Assembly (NCBI RefSeq): GCF_003182485.1
Contig: NZ_QGTX01000001.1
Location: 558,001 to 622,000, forward strand
Source: Geodermatophilus normandii
GTDB lineage: Bacteria > Actinomycetota > Actinomycetes > Mycobacteriales > Geodermatophilaceae
Direction of reading: 5' to 3'
Length of the DNA: 64,000 bases
The notes beneath the pieces were generated by a model. The model did no database searches. It was not told the origin of the DNA and saw only the letters and a list, made by a program, of their open reading frames with translations. Both the position numbers and the translations under genes were made by a program. Positions 40,945 through 50,944 of this stretch are shown here, piece after piece (position 1 is the stretch's first letter; each line of letters begins with the position of its first letter).

Positions 40945-41588
40945 GGGGCGAGCCGCTGGAGGACCCAGCCGCCGCCCTCCTCGTCGTCGCGGACGAAGCG
41001 CAGCCGGTCGTGCAGCCGCCCCGGGCCGCCCTGCCAGAACTCGACGTGCTCGGGCACCACCCGGTACCCGCCCCACGTCGGCGGCCGCGGCACCTTCTCG
41101 GTCGTCGTCTCCTCGTCGAGCAGCCGCACCCGCCCCTCGAGCTCCTCGCGGGAGTCCACGACGGTGGACTGCACCGAGGCGACGGCGGCCAGCTGTGCCT
41201 CGCGCGGGCGGGGGTCCCAGAGGTCGTCGGAGGCGGCGTCGCCGATGCGCTCGACGGTGCCGGTCACCCGAACCTGGCGCTGCAGCGCGTGCCAGGGGAA
41301 GACCAGCGCCGCCCGCGGGTTGGCCGCCAGCTGCGCACCCTTGGTCGAGGCGTAGCTGGTGCCGAAGACGAAGCCGGCCTCGTCGTAGCCCTTGAGCAGC
41401 ACGATGCGCGCGTCCGGGGCGCCGTCGGCGTCGGCCGTGGCCACGACCACCGCGTTCGGGTCGGGGACGTCGGCGGCGACGACGTCGCGGAACCAGCGGT
41501 CGAACTGCTCCACCCACGTCGGCGCGAGGTCCTCCTCGCGCAGCCCCGGGCGGTCGTAGTCCCTGCGCATGCGGGAGAGGTCGGCCAC
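40941..41588 (-). CDS. pdxH: Pyridoxamine 5'-phosphate oxidase
   Basis: The 215-aa FMN enzyme converts PMP/PNP to PLP. It shows LSRMRRDYDRPGLREEDL at the start, ARIVLLKGYDEAGFVFGTSYAS, LVFPWHALQRQVRVTGTVERI, PTWGGYRVVPEHVEFWQGGPGRLHDRLRF and the C-terminal Arg-Leu-Ala-Pro. These are all landmark PdxH motifs. GTG 41588 is chosen because CAGCAT (41595-41600) lies 6 nt upstream, a leaderless start. It is adjacent and divergent to citrate synthase. PLP is needed by SerC two genes away. Confidence 0.94.
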   Translation of the reverse strand: MADLSRMRRDYDRPGLREEDLAPTWVEQFDRWFRDVVAADVPDPNAVVVATADADGAPDARIVLLKGYDEAGFVFGTSYASTKGAQLAANPRAALVFPWHALQRQVRVTGTVERIGDAASDDLWDPRPREAQLAAVASVQSTVVDSREELEGRVRLLDEETTTEKVPRPPTWGGYRVVPEHVEFWQGGPGRLHDRLRFVRDDEEGGGWVLQRLAP

Positions 41589-41648
41589 CCCGCCATGCTG
41601 ACACCGCCGCCGCGGCGGGGTGCCGGGCGCCTCCCGCTGGACGGCAGC

Positions 41649-41663
41649 CCCCCGTGTGACGGG
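41649..41663. promoter_or_regulatory. CCCCCGTGTGACGGG word upstream of citrate synthase
   Basis: An exact second copy of the word found before ppc. Here it sits within a longer 7-bp stem (41649-41655 with 41659-41665), 16 bp before TAGTGT (41679-41684), the likely -10 of the citrate synthase gene. Confidence 0.3.
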
Positions 41664-41681
41664 GGCGACCGCTGGGCCTAG

Positions 41682-44015
<2,334 letters not shown>

Positions 44016-44034
44016 TCGGCCCCGCTGCAGGGTC

Positions 44035-45288
44035 CTAGCGGGCGATCTCGCCGTCGGCCGGCTGGACGGCGGTGCTCGGGAAGTCCCGCAGGTCTCCGGT
44101 GGGCGTGCGGTCCCAGCTGCGGAACGTCAGGTCCGTCTGCAGGTAGAGCGCGATGAGCTCGGCGGTGCTGCGGATCCCGTCGAGGTGGGTGCGCTCGTTG
44201 CCGTGGCTGCCGTCGATGCCGAAGCCGACCAGCGCCGCGCGGGTGTTGGCCCCGGCCTCCAGCGCCGAGGCGGCGTCGGACCGGTAGTACTTGTAGACGT
44301 CGCGGCGGTGCGGCACCTCGTGCACGCGGCACAGGTCGATCAGGTGCCGGGTCAGGTGGTAGTCGAAGGGCCCGGTCGAGTCCTGCATCGCGATGTTCAC
44401 GCAGTGCTCCGACGACGCCTGTCCCGGCGCCACGACCGAGGTGTCGATGGAGACGAGCTCGGCGACGTCGGCGTCGAGGCCGTGGCTGGCGCCGAGGCCG
44501 ACCTCCTCGGCGATGGTGACCAGCAGGTGCGCCGTCACCGGCACCTGGACGCCGGAGTCGACGATCGCCTTGAAGGCGCCCAGGGCCGCGGCGACGCCGG
44601 CCTTGTCGTCGAGGTGCCGGGAGTTGACGAAGCCGCTGGCGGTGACGACCGGCTGGGCGTCGATCGCGACGAAGTCGCCCACCTGGATGCCGCGGCGCTC
44701 GAGGTCGGCGCGGCTGTGCGTGACCTCGTCCACGCGCACCTCGACGTGGTCCCAGCCGACGCCCTGCTCGTCGACCTCGTCGCCGAAGCGGTGCCCGCTG
44801 GCCTTGTTCGGCAGGATCGTGCCGGTGTGCCAGTAGTCGCCGGAGACGTCGTCGCTGAAGATCGTCACCCGGGCGCCCTCGGCGAAGCGGGCGCTGTGCG
44901 TCCCCACCGGCACGATCGCCAGCCGCCCGTTGTCCTTCAGCTGGCTGACCATGCAGCCGATCGTGTCGGCGTGCACGACCACCGTCCGGTCGGCGCCCGG
45001 GGAGCGGCTGGGCAGCTCCGCGATGAGCGCACCGCGGCGGGTGACCTCGAAGTCCAGGCCCATGTCGCGCAGCTCGCCGCCGATGACCTGCATGACGTGG
45101 TCGGTGCGCCCCGACGGGCTCGGGATGTTCAGCAGCTCCAGCATCACGCGCTGCACGTAGTCCATGTCGATCGGCAGCCGCTTCTGGCCGGCGTCGACCG
45201 GGGAGGGCAGGAAGCGGGCGTTGAGCTCGCCCTCGTCGCGCGGGTCGTCGCGGACGAGGCCGGTGTCGTCCCGGGGGCCGGTCAGCAT
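44035..45288 (-). CDS. M42-family peptidase (resembles the NAGGN-cassette subfamily)
   Basis: The 417-aa metallo-aminopeptidase-like protein has VVHADTIGCMV (first metal His), NSRHLDDKAGVAAALGAF (bridging Asp), IAEEVGLGASHGL (catalytic Glu pair) and SIDTSVV. The start LPIDMDYVQRVMLELLNIPSPSGRTDHVMQVI closely fits the subfamily that elsewhere sits with an amidotransferase and a GNAT enzyme for the osmolyte N-acetylglutaminylglutamine amide. Those partners are absent here, so the role may differ. ATG 45288 is 8 nt after TAGACT (45297-45302). Confidence 0.8.
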   Translation of the reverse strand: MLTGPRDDTGLVRDDPRDEGELNARFLPSPVDAGQKRLPIDMDYVQRVMLELLNIPSPSGRTDHVMQVIGGELRDMGLDFEVTRRGALIAELPSRSPGADRTVVVHADTIGCMVSQLKDNGRLAIVPVGTHSARFAEGARVTIFSDDVSGDYWHTGTILPNKASGHRFGDEVDEQGVGWDHVEVRVDEVTHSRADLERRGIQVGDFVAIDAQPVVTASGFVNSRHLDDKAGVAAALGAFKAIVDSGVQVPVTAHLLVTIAEEVGLGASHGLDADVAELVSIDTSVVAPGQASSEHCVNIAMQDSTGPFDYHLTRHLIDLCRVHEVPHRRDVYKYYRSDAASALEAGANTRAALVGFGIDGSHGNERTHLDGIRSTAELIALYLQTDLTFRSWDRTPTGDLRDFPSTAVQPADGEIAR

Positions 45289-45456
45289 GGGCGCCGAGTC
45301 TAGGTGCGCCCGGCGCCCCGCACGGGGACCGGGGAGTGCCGTCCGGCGCCGCCACGCCGGGCCACGTCCGGCGCGCACCCCTCCCGCGCGGATAGCCTCG
45401 CGCGTGGCCCCTCTAGCCGGGGGCGTCCGCCCGTCCCGTCGTCCGAGGAGGTCTGC

Positions 45457-46362
45457 GTGCGCACGCTGCGTCTCGTGGGCCTGTCCGAGGACGGCAGGAG
45501 CCTGGTCCTCACGGTCGACGGCGGGGACGGCACCGACGACGGCGAGCGCTTCGAGCTGCCCGTCGACGACCGGCTGCGCGCCGCCGCCCGTGGCGACGCC
45601 CGCCGGCTCGGCCAGATGGACGTCGACAGCGGCCTGTCCCCCCGGGTCATCCAGCAGCGCATCCGCTCCGGCGAGACGCCCGAGCAGGTCGCGGCGAGCT
45701 CCGGGACGCGCGTCGAGCGGATCATGCGCTTCGCGCACCCGGTGCTGCAGGAGCGCGAGCGGATCGCCGACCAGGCCCGCGAGGCCCGCGTGCGGCTGTC
45801 GGAGGGCACGCCGAGCGTCCCGCTGCAGCAGTTCATGGCCGAGCGGCTGCGCCTGCTCGGTGCCGACCTCGACGCCGTCCGCTGGGACGCCGCCCGCTCC
45901 GACGACGGCACCTGGGTGGTGACGGCGGCCTGGCGGGCCGGCGCCAAGGAGGGCACCACGCAGTGGGCCTACGACCTCGCCGGGCGCGCGGTGAGCCCGC
46001 TCGACGCCGCCACCCGCGACTTCGCCGAGGGCACCCGGCTGGTCCGCGTCGTCCCCGGGGTCCCCGCCGAGCGGCCGGTGCTGCCCGTGCACCGCAGCGC
46101 CGCCGTGCCGGAGCGCCCGGTCGCGGAGCGCCCCGCCGCGGAGCGGCCGGCGCCCGCCGCTCCTCCTGCCGCGGACCCCACGCGCCCGGCTCCCACCGAG
46201 CGGCGTACCGACCCTCCCGCCCCGCCCGCCGACGACGAGGACGTCTCCGAGCACGACACCGTCGTCCTGCGGACCGGCGAGACCGACGGCGAGGACGAGG
46301 ACCCGCGCGCCCGCGTCCCGGCGTGGGAGGACATCGTCTTCGGGGTCCGCCGCAACCACTGA
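45457..46362 (+). CDS. sepH: Septation protein SepH (DUF3071)
   Basis: The 301-aa protein has the DUF3071 N-terminal domain (RTLRLVGLSEDGRSLVLTV ... FELPVDDRLRAAARGD). A helix-turn-helix follows in LSPRVIQQRIRSGETPEQVAASSGTRVERIMRFAHPV, then a Pro/Ala/Glu-rich disordered region and a conserved C-terminus PAWEDIVFGVRRN. SepH of Streptomyces and Mycobacterium binds and stimulates FtsZ. GTG 45457 has a strong GAGGAGGT site. TAGCCT at 45394-45399 may be the -10. Confidence 0.93.
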   Translation: MRTLRLVGLSEDGRSLVLTVDGGDGTDDGERFELPVDDRLRAAARGDARRLGQMDVDSGLSPRVIQQRIRSGETPEQVAASSGTRVERIMRFAHPVLQERERIADQAREARVRLSEGTPSVPLQQFMAERLRLLGADLDAVRWDAARSDDGTWVVTAAWRAGAKEGTTQWAYDLAGRAVSPLDAATRDFAEGTRLVRVVPGVPAERPVLPVHRSAAVPERPVAERPAAERPAPAAPPAADPTRPAPTERRTDPPAPPADDEDVSEHDTVVLRTGETDGEDEDPRARVPAWEDIVFGVRRNH

Positions 46363-46444
46363 CCGGGTGTGACCGGTCGGACGTGTCCAACCGATCGGCC
46401 CGGGTACCCCTCCCGCACCGGAAGCGCGGAGGTGGGAGCGAGTC

Positions 46445-46918
46445 ATGTCGATGTCGGTGTCCATGCCCCTCGGGGGCGTCCAGGTCGGTTCCTACGACAG
46501 CTACCAGCAGGCGCAGGCGGCGGTGGACCACCTCTCCGACGAGAAGTTCGCCGTCGAGAACGTGACGATCATCGGCTCGGACCTCAGGATGGTCGAGCGG
46601 GTCACCGGCCGGCTGAACTGGGGCCGCGCGATCGGCGCGGGTGCCGCCGGCGGCGCCTGGTGGGGCCTGTTCGTCGGCCTGCTGCTCGGGATCTTCGCGC
46701 CCGACGGCACGAGCTGGTTCAGCTCGGTCCTGACCGGCCTGCTGATCGGTCTCGTGTTCGGCGCGCTGTTCGGCGCGATGGGGTACGCCGCCACCCGCGG
46801 TCAGCGCGACTTCACCAGCGTCTCGCAGGTCACGGCGAGCCGGTACGACGTCATGTGCGACCCCTCGCGCGCCGAGGAGGCCCGCGCCATCCTCGCCCGC
46901 TGGTCGCTGCGCCAGTAG
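46445..46918 (+). CDS. General stress protein 17M-like membrane protein
   Basis: The 157-aa protein starts with a YflT-type fold (VQVGSYDSYQQAQAAVDHLSDEKFAVENVTIIGSDLRMVERVTGR). A Gly/Ala-rich double membrane segment (residues 61-119) follows, and a short C-terminal strand domain resembles the N-terminal half (YDVMCDPSRAEEARAIL). It is widespread in actinobacteria and often annotated as general stress protein. ATG 46445 has GGAGGTGGGAG upstream. Precise role unknown. Confidence 0.82.
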   Translation: MSMSVSMPLGGVQVGSYDSYQQAQAAVDHLSDEKFAVENVTIIGSDLRMVERVTGRLNWGRAIGAGAAGGAWWGLFVGLLLGIFAPDGTSWFSSVLTGLLIGLVFGALFGAMGYAATRGQRDFTSVSQVTASRYDVMCDPSRAEEARAILARWSLRQ

Positions 46919-47718
46919 TCAGCGCAGGGTCGCGAACGCGACGGCCGCCGCCGCGGCGACGCCGAGGGAGTCGACGCCGGCGCGCATGGGGATCCGGGCG
47001 CGCACCCGGGCCGCCGCCTGTGCCTCGGGGGTGAGCCCGGGCCCTCGGCGCCGAGCAGCACCGCGGTGCGCGGGTGCGTGCGCGGATCGACCTCGGTGAG
47101 GTCGACGGCGTCCGGTGCGGGGGTGAGCGCGACGGTGAGGTAGCCGGCCTCGGACAGCCGGGACAGCCCACCGGGCCAGTCCGGGAGGACGGCGAACGGC
47201 AGGGCGAGCACGTGGCCCATCGAGACCCGCACCGCGCGCCGGTACAGCGGGTCGGCGCAGCGCGGGTCCAGCAGCAGCCCGTCGATGCCGAGAGCCACCG
47301 CCGAGCGGGCGATCGAGCCGAGGTTCTCCGCGTCGTTGAGCGCCTCGAGCACCGCCAGCCGCCGTGGCGCCGCCGGGTCGGGCCCGGCGAGCAGCTCCCC
47401 GACGTCGGCCGGGGGGCGGCGGTCGGCCGAGGCCAGCACGCCGCGGGTCAGCCGGAAGCCGATGAGCTCCGACAGCGCCCACTTGTCCATCTCGTAGGCC
47501 GGCACGTCGCCGGGCAGGTCGAGGTCGGCCAGCCGGCCGGGCACGCCCAGCACGGCGCGCACCCGGTAGGGCGAGGCCAGCAGCCGCTGCACCGCCGGCA
47601 CGCCCTCGACGATCACCGGGCCGGTGCCCCGCTCCCGTCCCGCGGGTCGGTCGCCGGCGTGCAGGTCGCGGAAGTCGGCGACCCGCGGGTCGGCGACGTC
47701 GGAGATCGGCTCGGGCAC
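46919..47718 (-). pseudogene. SpoU/TrmH-family RNA 2'-O-methyltransferase, frameshifted near the C-terminus
   Basis: GTG 47718 starts VPEPISDVADPRVADFRDLHAGDRP. The substrate-binding N-domain and SPOUT fold follow: ALNDAENLGSIARSAVALGIDGLLLDPRCADPLYRRAVRVSMGHVLALPF, then AVLLGAEGPG. At about 47041 the frame is lost. One base over, it continues LTPEAQAAARVRARIPMRAGVDSLGVAAAAAVAFATLR, the knotted AdoMet-binding end with the PMxxxVDSLGVA motif. Adding one G restores about 266 aa. Its promoter box ATCCTC (47726-47731 on the plus strand) is divergent to the next gene. Confidence 0.82.
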
Positions 47719-47725
47719 GCCCGCG

Positions 47726-47763
47726 ATCCTCCCCGAGCGCCGCGACCGCCCTGCCCGCAGGAT
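47726..47763. promoter_or_regulatory. Compact divergent leaderless promoter pair
   Basis: GAGGAT (minus strand, 47726-47731) lies 7 nt before the methyltransferase GTG. CAGGAT (plus strand, 47758-47763) lies 6 nt before the oxidoreductase GTG at 47770. Both mRNAs would start at or next to their start codons within a 51-bp gap. Confidence 0.5.
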
Positions 47764-47769
47764 CCAGGA

Positions 47770-48723
47770 GTGGCCACCTCGACCGTCGTCGTCGGAGCCG
47801 GGATCGCGGGGACGGCCTGTGCCCGGGCGCTCGCGCACGCCGGCGTGCCGGTGCGCGTCCTCGACCGCGGGCGCCGCCCCGGGGGCCGCATGGCCTCCCG
47901 CACGCTGGGCGGCCGGGTCACCGACCTCGGCGCCTCCTACCTGACCGCGCGGGACGGCACCCCGTTCGCCGCCGTCGTCGACGACTGGGTGTCCCGCGGG
48001 CTGGCCCGGCCGTGGACCGACACCTTCGCCGTCGCGGGGCCCGACGGGCTGCGGGACACCACGAGCGGTCCCGTCCGCTACGCCGCGCCGGGCGGGCTGC
48101 GCTCGCTGGTCGCCGACCTCTGCACCGGCCTCGACGTCGTCCAGGAGTCCGTGGTGCAGCGGGTGGAGCCCGGCCCACGGGTGGACGGCGCGGACGTGGC
48201 CGCCGCGGTCCTGGCGCTGCCCGACCCGCAGGCCCGCCGTCTGCTGCCCGCCGACCTCGCCGCCCGGCTGCTCGGCGAGGAGGCCGAGCACCCCTGGCAG
48301 CCCACCCTGGCCGTCGCGCTGGGCTGGGACGAGCGCCGGTGGCCGGCCGACCTGCACGGCGCGTTCGTGCACGACGACGTCGTCGTCGAGTGGATCGCCG
48401 ACGACGGCGACCGGCGCGGCGACGGCGCCCCGGTGCTCGTCGCCCACACGACGCCGGGCACCGCCGCCGCCCACCTCGACGACCCCGACCGCGCCGCGCC
48501 GGAGGTCACCACCGCCGTCCGCCGGGCGCTCGGGATCGACACACCGCCGGCGTGGACGCACGTGCACCGCTGGACCTCCGCCAAGCCCTCCGCCCCGCGC
48601 GAGGCCCCCTTCGGCCTGACCGACGGCGTCGGCGCGTGCGGTGACGGGTGGCGGGCGCCGTCGAAGGTGGAGAGCGCCTGGAGCAGCGGGCACCTGCTCG
48701 GCATACAGCTCGGTGGCCGCTGA
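47770..48723 (+). CDS. Renalase-like FAD-dependent oxidoreductase
   Basis: The 317-aa flavoprotein has VVVGAGIAGTACARALAHAGVPVRVLDRGRRPGGRM (Rossmann FAD motif plus GG doublet). VTDLGASYLTARD and the late FGLTDGVGACGDGWRAPSKVESAWSSGHLLG, the C-terminal FAD segment, match bacterial renalase-type amine oxidases. The GTG start is leaderless. The substrate is unknown. Relatives oxidise dihydro-NAD(P)H isomers. Confidence 0.84.
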   Translation: MATSTVVVGAGIAGTACARALAHAGVPVRVLDRGRRPGGRMASRTLGGRVTDLGASYLTARDGTPFAAVVDDWVSRGLARPWTDTFAVAGPDGLRDTTSGPVRYAAPGGLRSLVADLCTGLDVVQESVVQRVEPGPRVDGADVAAAVLALPDPQARRLLPADLAARLLGEEAEHPWQPTLAVALGWDERRWPADLHGAFVHDDVVVEWIADDGDRRGDGAPVLVAHTTPGTAAAHLDDPDRAAPEVTTAVRRALGIDTPPAWTHVHRWTSAKPSAPREAPFGLTDGVGACGDGWRAPSKVESAWSSGHLLGIQLGGR

Positions 48724-48741
48724 CCGGCACGACGGAGGGCG

Positions 48742-48794
48742 TTGACGCGGTCCCGGCAACTCACCTACCGTTGAGTTCACCAGGCGTTGAGTTC
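48742..48794 (+). promoter_or_regulatory. Promoter and probable TetR operator of the ABC operon
   Basis: TTGACG (48742-48747) and TACCGT (48766-48771) are 18 nt apart, a good sigma-70-type promoter. CGTTGAGTTC occurs twice (48769-48778 and 48785-48794), with AACTCA as an inverted partner at 48758-48763. The sites overlap the -10 and the start of transcription, as expected for repression by the TetR protein encoded third in the operon. Confidence 0.55.
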
Positions 48795-48813
48795 TCGTCC
48801 CCGGGAGGCTCCC

Positions 48814-49536
48814 ATGGCCGACGCCGTCACCGTCACCGATCTCGTCGTCGAACGCGGGCGTCGCCGGGTCCTCCACGAGCTGTCGTGCGCCGTGCCGGCC
48901 GGGCGGGTCACCGGCCTGCTCGGCCCGAGCGGCAGCGGCAAGACCACCCTGATGCGGGCCCTGGTCGGGGTGCAGCGGGTCCGCTCCGGCGAGGTCACCG
49001 TCCTCGGGCAGCCGGCGGGCTCCCCCGGCCTGCGCTCCCGGGTCGGCTACGTCACGCAGGCGCCGAGCGTCTACCCCGACCTCAGCGTCCGCGAGAACGT
49101 CCGCCACTTCGCCGCCCTGTACGGGCGCGGCGCCGGGGCGGCCGACGACGCGCTCGCCGCCGTCGGGATGACCGACGCGGCCGGGCAGCTGGTCGCCGAC
49201 CTCTCCGGCGGGCAGCGCGGCCGCGCGTCGCTGGCCTGCGCACTCGTGGGCGAGCCGGAGCTGCTGGTCCTCGACGAGCCGACCGTCGGCCTGGACCCGC
49301 TGCTGCGCGTGGACCTCTGGGACCGCTTCCACGCGCTGGCCGCCGCCGGGACGACGCTGGTGGTCTCCAGCCACGTCATGGACGAGGCCGGCCGGTGCGA
49401 CCGGCTGCTGCTCCTGCGCGAGGGCCGGCTGCTCGCCGACTCGACCCCGGCGCGGCTGCGCGCCGAGTCGGGCACCGACGACCTCGAGGAGGCCTTCCTC
49501 CGCCTGGTGCGGACCCGGCAGGAGGTGGCGGCGTGA
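48814..49536 (+). CDS. ABC transporter ATP-binding protein
   Basis: The 240-aa ATPase has Walker A GPSGSGKTTLMRAL, signature LSGGQRGRASLACAL, Walker B LLVLDEPTVGLDPLLR and switch His in VVSSHVMDEAGRCD. GGGAGG lies before ATG 48814. It is the first gene of a three-gene operon with a permease and a TetR regulator, a typical drug-efflux arrangement. It is coupled to the permease by a GTGA overlap. Confidence 0.92.
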   Translation: MADAVTVTDLVVERGRRRVLHELSCAVPAGRVTGLLGPSGSGKTTLMRALVGVQRVRSGEVTVLGQPAGSPGLRSRVGYVTQAPSVYPDLSVRENVRHFAALYGRGAGAADDALAAVGMTDAAGQLVADLSGGQRGRASLACALVGEPELLVLDEPTVGLDPLLRVDLWDRFHALAAAGTTLVVSSHVMDEAGRCDRLLLLREGRLLADSTPARLRAESGTDDLEEAFLRLVRTRQEVAA

Positions 49537-50309
49537 GCACCGCGACCGCCGTGCTGAGCCCCCGGCTGACCGCCGCCACCACGGGGCGGGTGCTGCGGCA
49601 GCTGCGGCACGACCACCGCACCATCGCGATGATGGTGCTGCTGCCCAGCCTGCTGCTCGGGCTGCTGTACCTGCTGTGGCGCGACGTCCCGACCCTGCCC
49701 GGCCGGCCGTCGGTGTTCGACCGGGTCGGGCTGACGATGCTCGGCGTCTTCCCCTTCGTCGTGATGTTCCTGGTCACGAGCATCGCGATGCTGCGCGAGC
49801 GCACGTCCGGCACGCTGGAGCGGCTGCTCACCACCCCGCTGTCGCGGCTGGACCTCCTGCTGGGCTACGGCGTGGCCTTCGGGGCGGCCGCCGCGGTGCA
49901 GGCGGTCGTCACGGTGACCGTCGCGACCACGCTCTACGACCTCGAGGTGGCCGGGTCGCTGTGGCTCGTCGTCCTCATCGCCGTCGTCGACGCCGTCCTC
50001 GGGGTGGCGCTCGGGCTGCTGGCCAGCGCCTTCGCCCGCAGCGAGTTCCAGGCGGTGCAGTTCATGCCGGTGGTCGTGCTGCCCCAGTTCTTCCTGTGCG
50101 GGCTGCTGGTCCCCCGGGAGCAGATGGCCGGCTGGCTGCAGGCGGTCAGCGACGTACTCCCGCTCACCTACGCCGTGGAGGCCCTCCAGGAGGTCGGGCG
50201 GTCGGCCGCGGAGACCGGGACGATGTGGCGGGACGTCGGTGTCGTGGCCGGCGCGGCGGTGCTCGCCCTCGCCCTGGCGGCGGCGACCCTGCGGAGGAGG
50301 ACCAGCTGA
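49533..50309 (+). CDS. ABC-2 type permease (YadH/DrrB-like)
   Basis: The 258-aa permease has six helices and family marks: RQLRHDHRTIAMMVLLPSLLLGLLYL, then FPFVVMFLVTSIAMLRERTSGTLERLLTTPLSRLDLLLGYG, and FMPVVVLPQFFLCGLLVPREQM. This is the DrrB/NodJ pattern of drug or polysaccharide exporters. GTG 49533 overlaps the ATPase stop. Regulation by the co-encoded TetR protein is likely. The substrate is unknown. Confidence 0.9.
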   Translation: MSTATAVLSPRLTAATTGRVLRQLRHDHRTIAMMVLLPSLLLGLLYLLWRDVPTLPGRPSVFDRVGLTMLGVFPFVVMFLVTSIAMLRERTSGTLERLLTTPLSRLDLLLGYGVAFGAAAAVQAVVTVTVATTLYDLEVAGSLWLVVLIAVVDAVLGVALGLLASAFARSEFQAVQFMPVVVLPQFFLCGLLVPREQMAGWLQAVSDVLPLTYAVEALQEVGRSAAETGTMWRDVGVVAGAAVLALALAAATLRRRTS

Positions 50310-50944
50310 GCGAGGCCCACCGACGGCCCTCCGGTCGTCGCCCCTCCGGTCGTCGCCCCGGCAACCCGGACACCCGGGAGGCGGTGCTGGCCGCGGCCCG
50401 CACCGCCTTCGCCGAGCGCGGCTACGACGGCGCGTCGATCCGCGCCATCGCGACCGCCGCCGGCGTGGACCCCGCGCTGGTGCACCACTACTTCGGGACC
50501 AAGGACGCCCTGTTCCTGGCCGCGGTGCAGGTGCCGGCCGATCCCGACGACTTCCTGCCCGAGGTGCTGGCCGCGCCGCCGGACGAGCTCGGCGCCGCCG
50601 TCGTCCGCACCGTCCTGCGGGTCTGGAACGGGCCCGCCCGGCCGGGCATCCTGGCCCTGGTCCGCTCGGCGGTGAACCACGAGTGGTCCGCCCGGCTGCT
50701 CCGCGAGTTCGTCCTGGCGCGCGTCATCCGGCGGGTGGTCGGCACGCTGGAGCTGCCGGCCGCCGAGCGGGAGGCCCGCGGCGCGCTGGTCGCCTCGCAG
50801 GTGGTGGGGCTGGTCATGACCCGCTACGTGCTGCGCCTGGAGCCGCTGGCCTCGGCCCGCCCGGACGACGTCGTCGCCGCGGTCGCACCCACCGTGCAGC
50901 GCTACCTCACCGGCGAGGTCGCCCTCCCCGGGCGCCGGGACTAG
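50306..50944 (+). CDS. TetR/AcrR family regulator (CTG start)
   Basis: The 212-aa regulator has a basic N-terminus (GRRPSGRRPGNPDTREAVLAAARTAFAERGYDG) and the TetR helix-turn-helix IRAIATAAGVDPALVHHYFGTKDALF, then the ligand-binding helices. No ATG or GTG lies before the domain. A CTG at 50306 overlaps the permease TGA (CTGA) and has GGAGGAGG 5 nt upstream, so it is the probable start. Autoregulation through the repeats at 48758-48794 is inferred. The stop forms CTAG with the opposite gene. Confidence 0.88.
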   Translation: MSEAHRRPSGRRPSGRRPGNPDTREAVLAAARTAFAERGYDGASIRAIATAAGVDPALVHHYFGTKDALFLAAVQVPADPDDFLPEVLAAPPDELGAAVVRTVLRVWNGPARPGILALVRSAVNHEWSARLLREFVLARVIRRVVGTLELPAAEREARGALVASQVVGLVMTRYVLRLEPLASARPDDVVAAVAPTVQRYLTGEVALPGRRD

